Positions 11,324 through 24,104 of a stretch of DNA of 64,000 nt are shown piece by piece; positions within the stretch are counted from its first letter, which is position 1; every line of letters begins with the position of its first letter. This DNA is from Sarcomyxa edulis (lineage: Eukaryota; Basidiomycota; Agaricomycetes; Agaricales; Mycenaceae), in assembly GCA_009761415.1 (NCBI GenBank), contig QUOL01000007.1, forward strand, positions 1,708,560 through 1,772,559. The letters are read 5' to 3'. The notes beneath the pieces are model-generated. The model was not told the origin of the DNA. It did not search any database and saw only the letters and a program-made list of their open reading frames with translations. A program made the position numbers and the translations under genes.

Positions 11324-12015
11324 AGTCCACTGGCATGCACGGATCATCATGCACGGATCATCAACATGCCCTCCTGGAACGCTACGCTACGAAAAGCTAC
11401 GAATCGGACGAAAGGACACGACACGTTACTTGTATACCTATGGAAATTCGATACGTTGATCTAGACTCCCCATCTGATGGCTTACAATCTATCTATCGTT
11501 TGGCGTCCCCATCGACATGGACGGGCACAATGTTGAACGAAACGAGAACGAGACAGTTGAACGTGAACGTGAATGTGTGATACTGATACTGATAGCAAAC
11601 GCTCATCCGAAGACACCATCATCTCTACAATACTTGACAAAACCACCGATACCGTCTGGCGGATACAATACTTGACATGGGCGTGGGCAACCCCAAGGCC
11701 TCACGCACACGCTTGGCAATGTATTCTCGGCGCTGTTACATGTGTAACAGCGACACGACCACTGTTCAGTGTTTCAAGTAAATTTTTCAAGTTCTCAAAA
11801 TTTAAACAGTTTCAGAGTCGACATCGACATCGAATCTACTTAAATTTTCACACAAAAAGACCATGGCCATCCATAGCCATCCATCTGGATCTGTCAATCG
11901 CATCGATAATTAGATTTATGGAAAAATGAGGGTGCAAACATGCGTGTGATCGAATACATCAAAGAACCTCCCGACGTCAATGAAGAAACGGAAACGGAAG
12001 GGGAAACGGGGACGC
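11324..12015. other. Intergenic between convergent genes
   Basis: Contains a tandem duplication of a 15-bp word (CATGCACGGATCATC-like) at about 11334-11364. No gene recognised; short frames here look random. Confidence 0.5.
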
Positions 12016-14369
12016 TCATGCTGCAGCTTTTACTGGTGCTACTCTTCCCCGAGGCGGAGGTCTTAGACCTTTTGATTTCATCCATCTTCGTTTGGCCTCT
12101 ACACGTAAGAAAAAAGAAGAAAAAAATCGGGGACTGTCAGCACCGATACCACACATAGTAGGGGGAGACGAACCATCAAGGTAAGGCTTATCCTCATCCG
12201 AATCGAACCCAACATCCTCATCCGCCTTATTCTCAACAAGTTCACCCTTGGAATCCACAACCATCTCATCCCTCTCCCTCTCCTCAACCACCTTCTTCGT
12301 CCTCCTCTCCACCTTAAACTTGGCAACATAAAACCCATCCATATTATGCACATGCGGATAATACCTCCTCGTCAGACTCAAACTCGGATTGAACGTCTTC
12401 CCGCGGTATTGGGTGTACCCCTCCCTCCCGAATGACAGACCGGTGTCCACGAGTTTGACGTTGGGGCGTTTGCGGAGCGCGTAGTCGACGACGGCTTCGT
12501 TTTCGTCGATTGTGACGGAACAGGTTGAGTAGACTATGTATCCGCCTGTTTTGGACTCGGGGCTGACGCTGTCGATGGCGCAGAGGATGAGTTGTTTTTG
12601 GAGGTGGGAGAGGAGGGTGAAGTCGCGTTCGGACTGGAGGCAGAGGGAGGGCGTTAGCAATATATCTAAAGGGGCGAATCAGACGCGCATACCTTGTTGA
12701 TCTTGACACTAGAATCTTTGCTGATCACACCCGTTCCACTACAAGGAGCGTCCAACAGTACCCTATCGAATCCTCCCATGACTTTCGGGAACTCCCTTCC
12801 ATCATAGGAACACACAACGACGTTCTTGCAACCTAGTCGATGTACGTTCGCGGTGAGACTCTTCGTCCGGGCCTTGCTCGCGTCGTTCGCGAATACAACA
12901 CCCGTGTTTTGTAGAAGAGCTGCGATATGTGTTGTTTTACCACCTGGGGCCGACGCCATGTCTAGGACACGTTCGTTGGGTTGTGGGGACAGTGCGATGA
13001 CTGGGAGGAAGGAGGATGCGGCTTGTAGCATGTAGTGTCCTGCGAGGTATTCGGGAGTTGCACCTGGAAAGGAAAAGGTTGAACATCAAAGCATTACGAT
13101 AGAGAGAAACGGCTTACCTATTGGAACACTGCTCTCGAACACTTGTAGACCGACATTGGTCCATTTGCCAATAGGCTCCAAATTGACGCCTCTGTTGACA
13201 AGGGTTTGGGCAAGATCTCGTCGTCTTGTCCGTAGGGTATTTGTCCGTATGGTCACGGGTCGAGGGACCTCATTGGCTTCGAAGAATTCAATAGCCTTCA
13301 AGAGTGGTCAAGATATGTTTATAAAGGAAACCGAGATTGAATGTACCTCGGCGACGGGGAAAAGCAAAAACAATTTCTCGGCGAGGAAATCATTGTAGCC
13401 GTAATAACTGGCGATATCTGATATTAGCTGATCGGTATATTCTGAACGCGATCTGCAAGCAAACGAGAGAATAAGTCGAGGGTGCCAGTCAAAGACAGAA
13501 AATGATGACCCTTACCGTCCTTCTGCAGCTAACCGCTTGAACTTGCCTAATACTCGTACACATTCCCTCATTCGCCGTTGCACAATGTGAAGATCTGGAC
13601 CGCCAGTTTTTTTCTCCTCGTCTCTTTCTGCTGCAGTCGGTAGATGGAACGGTTCCGCGTTCATCTCACCGTCAGCATCCGCCTCTCCATCCATGTCGAC
13701 ATCATCATCGTCCTCGTCACTGATAGCTGCCTCTTGCAACTCCTCGACGTCCAGTTCGGCTTCAGCTGCTGCTTTGGCGTCGAGAGCACGAGAACGGGCC
13801 TCCATGTTGGCCATCGTTACGGGCCCATCGTCATCTTCATCGTCTGAAGCTGAAGAATCGTCTGAACCGGTGGGTATAATTTTGAGTGGCCGTTCGCTTT
13901 GTTTGGATTTTTTGGTTTTCGAGGGAAGGGGTTCTGGTTCCTCGTCGTCTGAGCCGAAATCGAATTCCTGGACAGGGCCTCGGAGCATATCATCACTGTA
14001 GAAAAAAAGTCAGATACTCGAGCCAAAACAAACTGAAATCTTCACATACTCATCATCGTCTCCCACCAGTGAATCTGAATCTAAGCCGCCTTCGCTCTCA
14101 ACATCTTCCCACCCGTCCCCAGAGTCATCCCCATCAGACACCTCTTTGACAGCCTTTTTACCCTTGACTGAAGACTTGGATTTTACGGATGGTTTTGGTT
14201 TTACATTCCCGTCAGAGTCCTTTATTTTCTTGGCTGGTCTAGCACTGGACTTTCCGTCGACATCGACGTCTGCAGCCGCCTTACGCTTTCCAGATTTTTT
14301 GGGGGTTGTCCATACTTTAGGTTCGAGAGGATCGGGTGCTCCCTGCTTGTTTTTCGCGCGACGTCCCAT
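12016..14369 (-). CDS. NOP2: NOP2, 25S rRNA (cytosine-C5) methyltransferase
   Basis: Nucleolar SAM-dependent m5C methyltransferase of large-subunit rRNA, needed for 60S assembly. Seven exons on the complement: 14050-14369, 13516-13995, 13347-13452, 13118-13295, 12693-13063, 12174-12633, 12016-12098, giving 665 aa. The N-terminus ([10 protein letters not shown]) is Lys-rich and then strongly acidic, with several D/E runs. The NOL1/NOP2/Sun domain shows [33 protein letters not shown], the SAM motif [28 protein letters not shown] and YSTCSV. The two catalytic cysteines are in APCSG and STCSV. The C-terminus is basic ([15 protein letters not shown]). The final intron (12099-12173) could be read through without a stop, but splicing joins the C-terminal motif as in relatives. 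Confidence 0.95.
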
Positions 14370-15411
14370 GTTGTGCTAGTTAGTAGTTAGAGGAGCTGAC
14401 TTGGACAAGGACTCATTGAAAAATTCAGATCGGTCACGGTACGAAGACCACACGTGGCGCGACCCAATCAAGTCCCAGCCCGATCGCTAGTCGTCTCATC
14501 GTCTTCCGACTCTTCCAGTTTGCTTCCAGTATCTGGTTATCGTTTGCTACTACTGCCACGACGACGGCTGGCTCTTGGTGGTCTACGTTGCTGATCATAC
14601 GTCGCAAAACCTTTGCTACTACCTCGGAGATGTCTACCTGCCGTATATTTAATTGGAGTCTCAGACTGGAACAACGCATCTAGTACAATTGAGCTTGCAC
14701 TAGTATCCATTGTTACGATAGTATACCATCCGGACGCTCTGGATACATGCCTGATAGAACGTCTTTTTTGGTCTTCTAGCTCTCGTCGTCCATCTCAAAA
14801 TTCCGCTCGTCTTCTGTTGGAACTCGGTTTTGATGGTGTCGTTAGTGTTCGGGAATCAGTATGTTCCCTCATCTACAGAGAAAACTTTCAAGAACTTTGG
14901 GGTTAATACTAAAATTGATACAGTGCAATGCGACTCTACCCGCACCCTGTCAAAAGGAAGTCGTCGTAGGCCGTCATGAAAGTATACCTAAGTTGTCCTG
15001 GTCTACGTCGTCCCCCAGAATGAATTGTTCTCCGACGTTTTTCGCTTGCACTCAGTCTTCGTGTCGTCGAATTATCCATCCCTGCTGTCTGTCTATGTGA
15101 CTCATCTCCCATAATCGTCTTCCCCCATCCATGAATTGTGTCAGACTTCGTTTCCTCGCCCTTGATCGGCCCTATCTGGATTGCGAACTTCTGCGGTATT
15201 TGCGAGCTCCCGGTTTTCTTCTCAAACGCGTCTAACTCTGTCTATGTGTACTCGAAGGGTTGGGTGGTTTCAGGTAGAAGACTACTTCCAATATGTTAGT
15301 TGATTCCATCATTGTGGCATGCATGTATATTCTTTGTCTCACGAACTTCGTCAAGTTATATGTGGACCGAGTTCACGTTATCTTATGTGCCACTTGGCTG
15401 CATTTCTACCT
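14370..15411. other. Intergenic, no gene recognised
   Basis: About 1 kb between the NOP2 start and the FUN14 stop. Short open frames occur on both strands, but none has a start, splice sites and protein-like composition together. It should hold the NOP2 promoter and the FUN14 3' UTR. Confidence 0.45.
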
Positions 15412-16228
15412 TTACCCTATCCTCAGACCCAACGCCAATCCGGCAATGAAAGAAGCCCTTGGCTGGAAGTCTGCAGTCAAGAAGCTCACCAACCAAGTCC
15501 ACAATGAGATGATCGATGGTGCCCGTCTCCTCCCGGTTGCGTCTACCCTGTAAAACAGGTTCTCAAAACGAGAGCCAACACCGTCCCAGTCCACTCGAAT
15601 AAGTGAGGCTGATCCGAGATACTAGCATGATCGGTGTTCGCGTCAAACGCGCGGCAAAGGAAAGGATACTTGAGACTGAGCTCACCTGAAGTAATACAAA
15701 GACACCACCTAGGATGAAGGCAAGAGCTTTTGCTCCTTTTTTGACGAAAATGCCAGCGCAGACCCCACAGACTGTTCCGAAAGACAGTTCGTATAGATTG
15801 ACAGATGATACGGGAGGAGGAGGGAGGCCTTGCGGGCCGTTAGGAATCGGGGTGGGTACTGGAGCAGGCGTAGGGACACCCGCAGATTCTATATAATCAA
15901 AATCTCAGTCAAACCGCATCCTGAGCCATACTGCATGAGTATACATACCATCAGAATAGATCGGGGATCTAACGAATGCAGTAGCGCCTAAACCAATGCT
16001 TGCGACCCCTGCTGCTTTGAGCAGGAAGAGGAGACCAGATTGTGGTGTCGATGGGTAGGTGATACGAGGGCTCTCAAAGGGTGGACTCCGATGTAGTGAG
16101 TGTACGCCAAACCGACTAGGGGGAACGTGTAGAGAGCGATACTTGGTCAGGTTCAAAGCGAATGGTTGAGGACGGAACTTGGGGCAACATATTTGACGAG
16201 GGAAGAGAACAGAGAATGCAGAGGACAT
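15412..16228 (-). CDS. FUN14-domain mitochondrial outer-membrane protein
   Basis: FUN14/FUNDC family membrane protein; relatives sit in the mitochondrial outer membrane and some act in mitophagy. Three exons on the complement: 15949-16228, 15686-15888, 15412-15621, giving 230 aa. The N-terminal 70 residues are Arg/Ser/Pro-rich with few acids, like a mitochondrial presequence. The FUN14 core follows: SFGTVCGVCAGIFVKKGAKA, AFILGGVFVLLQYLG, RVDWDGV and the C-terminal SFIAGLALGLRIG. A Pro-rich linker (VPTPAPVPTPIPNGPQG) precedes the core. The ATG at 16228 is the first in frame. Confidence 0.9.
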
Positions 16229-16573
16229 GACTATTCCACAGTAGGGAGGATACTTGATGCCCGAGCTCCAACCACAGCAGTAGGCAGGAAGAGGAAGAGA
16301 GTCAAAGAGAGTTAGAGGAAGCGAAGGAGACAAACTGGAGATGACATCACGATTTATATCTCGCCACGTGATGCACCAGACGCGACGCGCGTAAAAACGT
16401 TGAAATTATGGAAGTATCGCAAATACTGCAGAAAATTACTTCGACTATATGTAACCCCATATACCATACGTGAAAAAGTCCTGATAAATACACTTATATA
16501 GTGACAGTCATGCGTTGCAGTGTCCGTGCTCAAAGTGTCCATTGTCCGAACCCACCCTCATCCCATCGTGATC
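16229..16573. other. Short intergenic
   Basis: About 345 bp between the FUN14 start and the stop of the next gene on the same strand. No gene or repeat seen. Confidence 0.4.
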
Positions 16574-18357
16574 TCAGTAACGTTGTCCGTAATTGATAGC
16601 GGTGTTACTGGCAGGCCCTGTACCCGAGTAGCCCTGAGCTGACGTGTTGGGTGCATATCCGTATGCTTGCATACCAGGAGCGCCTTGTCGCTGTTCATAC
16701 AGCGCCACAGCGGGACGCGATGGCACTGCATATTGACCCGCGGTGTTGTAACCTCCAGATGACGGGAGTGGAGGAGCCGACGCGTTCATTGATCTTTCAT
16801 GCATGTGCAAGCTACCAGCCACAGAATGTATCGAATGTTGTCCAGGAGACGCCGCACGTTGGCGAGATGGGACATGTGCCCGCACCGGAGACCTCATCGT
16901 GAAAGAAGTGTTGGGAGTCACAGGAAGTGAAGGATAGCCAGACGTAGCAATGAGAGGTACATTGACGTCCATGTAGGGATTGGGTACTCTGACCTGAGGC
17001 GAAGGACGTTGGGGACGTAGCGATGCGGGAACATTGGCTGGTGATCCACCAAAGGTCAACTGCAAATCGCGTTCAGCTTGGCGTACAATAGGTCTTGGGG
17101 GCGCGATCCCGTATTCAGGCGCTCTATTAGTCAAAGCAGGGCTTTGCGGAGATACGTGCGACACAGCGGACTGTCCACGCGGGAGTGACTCGGGTAGGTT
17201 CTGCAGAGTGCGAGGTGGGAACTGTCGGGATGGCTGCAGCGGCGATGGAACAGGCAGATCGCCAGGGCGATTCAGTGAGCGATCGCTATATGGTGTTTGC
17301 AGGGTTCTCGATGAATAGTTCTGTGCAGCACTAGGTCTTCCGTTCGCGAACATTGGTCCTGGAGGAGCAACTGTTCCATAGCCGCCATTGCGTTGACGAA
17401 CTGGAGCATATTGCGCTTGGGGTGGTCGCACAGAGAAGGGAGTAGTGGGACCACGAGACTCCGGTGTGTACAAGGTTTTTTCGCCATCGAGGAGCCCCGT
17501 TTGAGAATCAGCACTAGACACGACAGATGCGCGCTTGGAGTTACCAGGTTTCATTTGATCTTGAACAGTGATGGCCGACTCCGGGTTTGGAGGCGGAGGG
17601 GGACGTGGAATGCACGTCATGATACTCAGAACGGCTGCATAGATCAGAACTTAAACGACTAATGAGCAATAGAAGGGCAAGAGAAAGAAGACGTCTTACG
17701 AAGGCCTGTTAACGAGAACAGAGCGATCTCGATTACGAACTGAATGAGTCTGCACATATTTACGGGACCTGAATGAAAGTCAGACATGCACAGTATATCA
17801 GGGATGGTGACTCACCAAAATTGTTACATGGAAATTTTTTGTTAAACAAAGCGTATACAGCAGCACTTCCTGTGTCATTCGTTGAGGGAGAGGGATACAA
17901 AGATATGTCGTAACAGGCTCACCACCGTGGGAGAGCAAGAGAAACGCTGTGCGAGAAGCGTCTGGCCATATTCGAAATTTGACCACAATCCTATAGAATC
18001 CATCAGTTGTAGATCGAGATATAGCGAGAGAGATGCACTCGAACATTAGATACAGTAGAATAGCGGAGACACCGTCAAGGACTACCAGAATAACCACAAT
18101 AGCACCTATCATTCGGATTATGTGGTGAGCCAATGAAGGTGGAATGAACGGAGAAGAGTACACACGCTGAGCACTGTCATAGTAAGACGATTCCCGCGCC
18201 AGGAATACAGAGAATGTGATTGCCAGCACAAGACTGAGGATAGCGCATAAAGCTTGAAACAAACGTAAGCAAAATTCAACGAGAACAAAGGATACTCACA
18301 AAAGATGAGGATGCGAAACACCCGGAAGAAAACCCATGCTTTCACAGATGCTGACAT
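16574..18357 (-). CDS. Multi-TM (MARVEL-like) protein with long Pro/Ser-rich tail
   Basis: Starts MSASVKAWVFFRVFRI (ATG at 18357; exon 1 ends near 18301) and continues through about five short exons to a last large exon of about 1.1 kb ending at 16574. The N-terminal third has four hydrophobic segments, beginning LCAILSLVLAITFSVFLA and including IVVILVVLDGVSAILLYL and QFVIEIALFSLTGL, with a CNN motif in a loop. The C-terminal part of roughly 350 residues is a hydrophilic tail rich in Pro, Ser, Arg and Gly, opening IPRPPPPPNPES. The layout matches the many MARVEL-like 4-TM proteins of Agaricomycetes. Function unknown. Internal exon ends between 17700 and 18260 are uncertain because some introns are also open in frame. 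Confidence 0.68.
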
Positions 18358-19545
18358 TGGTCAAAGGAATGTCTAAAAGAACGAACGAAGAAAAGAAAGA
18401 AGAAAGGTCCGAACAACTGGAAGGGCGGTCCAAACGAGAGCTGACCCAGTCAGTAGCGAAGAAGAAAAGAGGGCGGGGGGTGAAGTATCCTGTTCACCGC
18501 GTCTGGAAACTTGAAGGCCCAAAGATCACCGAATATTGTCGCTTCAGTGACTCAGCGACGCAGCATTGACACCTGCCAGAGATCAGAGAGAGAGCCTTTG
18601 ATACCCAGCCTCAAGCTCGATGTCGATGTTGGTTAGACGTTGGGCGGTTACGGGAAGACATTTTTGAATGAGAACATTCTTGTTATGATGGCAACCGAAT
18701 CAAAATAGATTGCTGATGAACAATAATGGACACAGTGTAGACATACTTGTATGAGAATCCGACAAACCGCAAGTTGAAGCGAGAAGTCAACGAGAAGTAT
18801 AGCAAACACCCATCATGGGATAGCGAGCGCCGAGCAACATCATGATGTCTCTTGGCAGTGCCCGTCCGAGTCACAAACCTCGTGCAATCCGTGACATTCG
18901 GGCTTTGTCTTGGCTTGTCGCGAACTTCGTCGACGCGTCTGTCGCTCTTTGGTCGCTCTGGTCTCCTCTCTCTCGTTTGCTGCGAAGTACTACGTTTGTC
19001 ATACGATTGCCAAATGCTTGTCGTTCCCAATCCTTGGATATCATCTACTGTCGGAGCAGAGTTGTCGAAATACCGAAGACAGAAGCAAGGACTCGAGGGA
19101 AAAATTCGTACATTGGACTATTGAGAGATCTGCACCCGAAAGATATTGTCGATGACAATGGCACCTGCAGCCAGCTAGTGTAATGGGAGAACGACCGTAC
19201 ATACCAGCTCAACGCCTCTCAACCCATTATACGCCCGGAGAATACTTATATCCATTATATACATGCATCCTACAGCTCCTTTCGAAGTGCTTTTATGCGC
19301 ACTTTGATGTCAAATCCGAAACAAGAACCAATTGCATTCGGAAGCGACGAATCACGGTTCTTGCGGTGCCATAGGCCCATACGTGAGCTGAATGGATCAG
19401 ACTATACGATGAGGGCGCATTTGGAAACAAGGCTGAAGCGCTGAAGCACTGTTCATGAAGAGTGGTGAACGTTTGTAGTAAGAAGCAAATCGATTTGTCG
19501 CCGTCACGGCTCGACTGCGGGTGGCAAACTCAGCATCTGGCCGCC
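18358..19545. other. Long intergenic, nothing recognised
   Basis: Separates two divergent genes. Open frames on both strands between 18680 and 19180 overlap each other and show no splice-supported structure or motif. Confidence 0.4.
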
Positions 19546-20331
19546 ATGTCAGACCACGACGAACAGCAACCTCTTCTTCCTGTCCACGACGATCGACGAC
19601 CAACAGAATCTAAACCTCCAGGGACATATCGTGAGCGAACTGCTATCTTCCTCGACTCGCCTTCTCTTCACAAAACTGTTATCACTCTGGTGAGTCCTCG
19701 TGATTATTTGATTCTCCTCGTCCTCATGACTGCTTTGTGCATTAGATCACCATTGATGCTGCGTGTGTCCTCGCCGATCTGGGATACACGTTTTTATCTC
19801 CTGGTTGCACACCAATAGGTCCAGAGGCCCCACTGTGGTTAGACGTGTTATCATACATATCACTTGCGATAACCACGTTCTTTCTCGTCGAAATTCCGCT
19901 TTCTCTATGGGCCTTTGGGTCGAGATATTATGATCCTTGGAATGGAGTTCCCCATGCTTCCTTGCACTTGTTCGATGCCGTCATCATAGTTACCACTTTC
20001 ATATTGGAAGTGGTCCTGAGAGGCCGAGAGAGAGAACTTGCGTCCCTGCTTATCATTCTTCGATTATGGAGGCTTGTAAAACTGGTTGGAGGTACGCCCA
20101 GCTTCTACATCTGGTTGTGTAGACGCGTTTACATCAACTTCATCAGGTGTCGCGGTGGGTGCAGGTGAACTTGAAGAAGAAAATGCAAAGAGACTAGCAG
20201 AAACCCTGGAAGAACTCGAAGAGACCAAAACAAAGCTCTCGCTCGTTCAGGATGAGAATCGCGAATTTCGACGCAGATTGACTGTCTTGGAAGGGCGAAG
20301 AGAAGCTCCCGAGGAGATGTCGGAGGCATGA
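19546..20331 (+). CDS. Voltage-gated proton channel, Hv1-like
   Basis: Voltage-sensor-only proton channel. Three exons: 19546-19689, 19746-20091, 20147-20331, giving 224 aa. S1 is ITIDAACVLADLGY with Asp52 at the place of the Hv1 selectivity aspartate. S2 is ISLAITTFFLVEIPLSLWAF, with the conserved Glu. S3 is HLFDAVIIVTTFILEVV. S4 is LLIILRLWRLVKLVGG, which fits the Hv1 S4 signature R-x-W-R-x-x-K/R. There is no pore domain. The C-terminal 55 residues form a Glu/Lys-rich predicted coiled coil (ENAKRLAETLEELEETKTKL), as in dimeric Hv1. The start MSDHDEQQPLLP is the first ATG that gives a normal cytoplasmic N-terminus. Confidence 0.9.
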
Positions 20332-20549
20332 TACCCAGGACATGGAATGACACCAAGAATTATATTACGCTGTGATACATGTACATCTGGCTGGAATTAC
20401 TATGTGATACAAGTACGCAAACTATAAGCTACAATTAGAGATACCAATATTAGTCCCGACTATACCCATGCTCAAGTCCTTGGGTAAGTAAGTGTTCATA
20501 ATATATCGTAAAATGCCACTCCGCTGTCTCTCCAGTGCATCGAGCAATC

Positions 20550-21948
20550 TCAAGGACCGTGTGCGAGGGTATGTCCATTGATGCCGAGTATCTGGTCAGC
20601 TCGAATCCATTCGGATAAACGAGGAAGCAGAAGAGGCGAATCGTAATCCTCGGTCCGGGTCGTCAACCGTGGTCCACTACCCATCGTCGAAGACGATCCT
20701 GATGAGAGCGTTGTCGAATTCGATCGAACAATGCTCATCGATTCTCGAAATCGTTCAATGAACCTGGACGTCGGTGGACGATCAGACGCAAGACTTTTCT
20801 GTATTTTGAGTGGCAGTGGTGGAAGTGCAGCGTTATTTCGACTGCTAAAGGATGAGGATGCCGAGTGAGAGTTGGTGCCTGCGCGGGGCGCGAACGGGTT
20901 GTCCAAACCACGTCGAACTTTGGAAGTCTCTGCCCAAGGAGCTTGAGCGCTGTTTGGATTCATGAACTGAGGATGTTTCTGAGTCAACGCTTCGATGTCG
21001 TCGGCCTTAATCCTCCCGGTCCACGAGGCCCTATTGGCCCAACAATCATCGGCATAACCATCATCATCCACGTCGCCTGCGACCTTGGTGAGTACAGACC
21101 CGCAATCTTTGGGCCTTTCCTCCGGTTTGCAAGAATATTGGTTTTGAGGGTAACAACTGAACCAAGGTACTCTGTAAACGGTGGTGGCCCAGATACCCGG
21201 ATATCTTTGGACATGCTCGAGCGATGTGAAGAGAAACGTCAAGCTATATCCTAAGACTGTTTCAGACCAGGAGGTTTTGGAAAGACGTCAGTAAAGGATA
21301 TCGCTGTTTCCGGTGAATAAGTTTAGCACTGACGCATGAAACTACTCAGCCACATGGCAGGTAGGAGGAGTGCCGACGTTGCACATATAGACCAATCAGC
21401 TTTAGTAGGGACACGTTAGTGACGATTTGGCTAACAGCATATGCGGTCACGTACATGTAGATGGACACATGAGCGCGCCGTTGATTGACCAGCCTAGAGT
21501 CGTACCTGCGTAACACAATACCATCAGATTAACGTCGCCAAGTACATAAGCAGAGAAGCGCACCAAATTGAAACAATGCGAAAACCATGGTCCATGAGCA
21601 TTCGAATTTGACTTGAGCCGTCAATGCATGTGGATAGACAAGTTCGGCGAGTCCACTACATGTTGGTGGCTTCAGTCTCATTACCGAAATTCAACCATAT
21701 CACAACGTACAGAGCGACGAAGAAAAAGACGCCACAACAATTGAGTAGAGCGAGGATTGCGGACCCAGGTACTGATAAAGCCAAAGACAGTCAGTTTATT
21801 GAAAAGCAAGGTAGAAATGTTACTCACCAGATAGCCCAACAGACAGTGTCGCATGAATGTTGATAGACATTGCAATGAGTATGAAAATGGTGAGATAAAC
21901 CAGCAGGGCGAAGAAGACGAATCGGAAGATAAGGAAAGGGCTGAGCAT
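20550..21948 (-). CDS. MARVEL-like membrane protein with Ser-rich tail
   Basis: ATG at 21948 opens a hydrophobic helix (PFLIFRFVFFALLVYLTIFI). Then come AILALLNCCGVFFFVALYVVIW, a loop with FECSWTMVFALFQFGAG, and a fourth hydrophobic stretch (CATSALLLPAMW). The large last exon (about 20550-21170) encodes a hydrophilic tail with VYRVPWF near its start and long Ser/Arg/Pro runs. Architecture and the fE-W motif fit MARVEL-like proteins of Agaricomycetes and resemble the gene at 16.6-18.4 kb, without obvious close sequence identity. Exon boundaries between 21170 and 21600 are uncertain. Function unknown. Confidence 0.62.
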
Positions 21949-22826
21949 GATGATGCGTGAATGGTATATTCGTTCGAATTTGTAAAGGAAAGTCTCGATG
22001 GTCGTCTAAGATTCTGCGTACGAATCGCGAGTCGAAAAGCGGATGGTCGAAGTCGTGTCAAAAGGAGCTGCTCCAAGTGTCTAGTGAGCGTTACGGATGC
22101 AAGGGATGTCTAGTGGGATGCCAGCAGTCCCCTGGAGTTCGGGTGAGAGTACTCTGGAAGAAACTTGCTTTTACTTAGGCAGTTTTTCCCATTGTCGAAG
22201 ACAATAAAAAGAACAATGGCTATATCTTGACAATAATAGTCAAAATTGATAGGCGGCAGATACTATGACCGAAACTTGGAGACTTTGTCACTTGATTCGG
22301 GCGCAGCGCATTGTATTCACGCAGAATCGTGCATGAATGGAAGGACGCGAAGATGTACGAGGATTCGGAGCAAACGAAGACTCGAAGAGGAGAGGCCGAC
22401 GACGCGTTCAAAAGCTAGACCTGTAACCGATCTGTCTACTAGAAGGCAAGCCTGTCGGTAGACAGACCTGTCGATCTGAGTGCCTGGACACTTTAGAGTC
22501 CAGGTTCTACCTCATCTGAGACATTTCTAAAAAAGGGAATCTGGCCAACTTTACTCCGCCCCCCACGTGGTACAACACGTGATTAGCTGCCCCCCTTCTG
22601 CAAGAAATTTTCGAGCTGGTCTCCCAAAATGCAGCAGTTCTTGCTTGATGCAACAAAACTTTTCAGACAAACACAAAAGCAAAAGAGATTCGATTGATTG
22701 TCATGAAACTGATACGGCCTACCCCAAGAGATCCTCTTTGTACGAACGGTAAAGTAAACCGCATGTTGTCAAGTATATTCCTACCGAAGGATGCGTACTA
22801 TCGGTCCCTGTTTGACGGGGCGTTCT
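21949..22826. other. Intergenic with hairpin at 22483-22504
   Basis: No gene recognised. A perfect 7-bp stem with an 8-nt loop (CCTGGAC...GTCCAGG) lies at 22483-22504, just after another inverted pair GTCTAC/GTAGAC at about 22433-22462. It may be a terminator-like or repeat-derived structure. Confidence 0.45.
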
Positions 22827-23757
22827 TTAGATCAGGTGGTGAGTACGTATTACCAGCGCATATACAAGGTAATTCAATGGCGCACCAATAAATACCTCTC
22901 GGGAAACGTCGTTCGGAATTGTCCAACAGAGAGGGTCTCCTGCCCGCCTTGCGACCGTGAGTTCTGTTCCTCTGACTTCGTTATCATCCAATAAATCATA
23001 CCATCCTGTGTTTCGTAGAAGGGGTCGTATGTGAATATCTCCGTTTGATACGATGTCTTCTTGAGCGCTGCGAATGTACTTCATAGAAATGAAAGTTGTT
23101 CTTGGGAACATTGAGATGGCTCTTCGCGACGTTATGAAGTTCATAACATTTGCTATCAATGAATCAGTCTGGAGAATAAGGGATATAGCACTACCACTTA
23201 CTTGTTCCACAAGAAAATAAGAACATCAAAGGGTCTCCTCGTACGACGTGGACAGCGACTACCCACGGGTAGAGACAGAACTTGCGAAACAGAAACGTGC
23301 GAACGTGGAATTCGTTGGAGGGGAAGAATTTCGTCCTGAAAATGAAAATGGCGTTGCTCGGGAACCTGTACATTTCCGGTCCCAGGAATCCTAACAATCG
23401 GTCTAGTCCTTTTCTCTCTATGCAAATATCCATCGTTCTTGTAGGGCGGGATGTTCTGTCGAAGAACTGGGATACTAAGGGACCGCAGATGACTGCATTG
23501 GTGTCGTTTAGAACGGATAGGAACTCGTCCGGGCGTCTGAACCATCTTGCGACCATTGAGCGGGTGTTCCATTGTATAGATATGTACTCTCGAGTGAGGT
23601 TCCGCACAGAGAAGTTCGTCATCGATAGGAGAAATATTGAGGAGGCTGGCCATGCTTCGAAAAACTGGTGTACGAACAAAAAGCCTCCTCGGACGAGGAT
23701 GTTTTCGAACGCTGACGGATGAGCAAAGTCTGCGTATTGGGTAGACCTTGTGGACAT
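22827..23757 (-). CDS. F-box-like / nucleotidyltransferase-like family protein
   Basis: Two exons on the complement, 23202-23757 and 22827-23152, giving 293 aa. It is a paralogue of the gene at 63128 to the right edge. Both have an N-terminal F-box-like helical region (FFEAWPASSIFLLSMTNFS here), a W....R...RWF segment, then an AVICGPLVSQFFDRT motif. That aligns with AIVSGSQALQFFDRT and its following SDLDIF in the paralogue, a nucleotidyltransferase-fold pattern (G-S/G...D-x-D). In this copy the acidic motif has become TMDICI, so catalytic activity is doubtful. The second exon contains MNFITSRRAISMFP. It is divergent from the SKP1-like gene 347 bp away. Substrate unknown. Confidence 0.75.
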
Positions 23758-24104
23758 CGTACAAGCTGAGTGTACTGTCGAGTGTCGAGCAATTCTGATG
23801 GTCCATGAAGTATCTTAATAGAAATCAACGTATTACTCTCCCCGGCGACCCCGCGATCTCGGTTACGGACTTGTCCGGAAGCCGATCAATAGCTGAAGCA
23901 CGATGCTTGGCAAATCCTCGGTTGTCAGAACATACTTGCTTGTCAGAGCACAATGCTCAATTGTTGACTAATCTCAAATTGACGGGCACTCGAGTAAGTG
24001 GGCGTCGTTCTGGGGTAGGTCGACGTTCTCTCACTCGCTCACATATAAGGCAAAGTGTCAAGCCGGCTCTCAGACTGCTATTGCCGACCTTGGATTGGGT
24101 TTCG

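Noticed and set aside
12099..12173. NOP2 last intron as coding sequence
   Set aside because: The frame is open, but it would insert a Phe/Ser-rich stretch into the conserved C-terminus. Good GT, branch and AG sites are present.
15293..15553. Plus-strand 86-codon frame with good-looking composition
   Set aside because: It is antisense to the last exon of the FUN14 gene, which has clear family motifs.
18683..19183. Possible genes on either strand between the 4-TM gene and Hv1
   Set aside because: Overlapping frames of similar length on both strands, no motif, no convincing splice structure.
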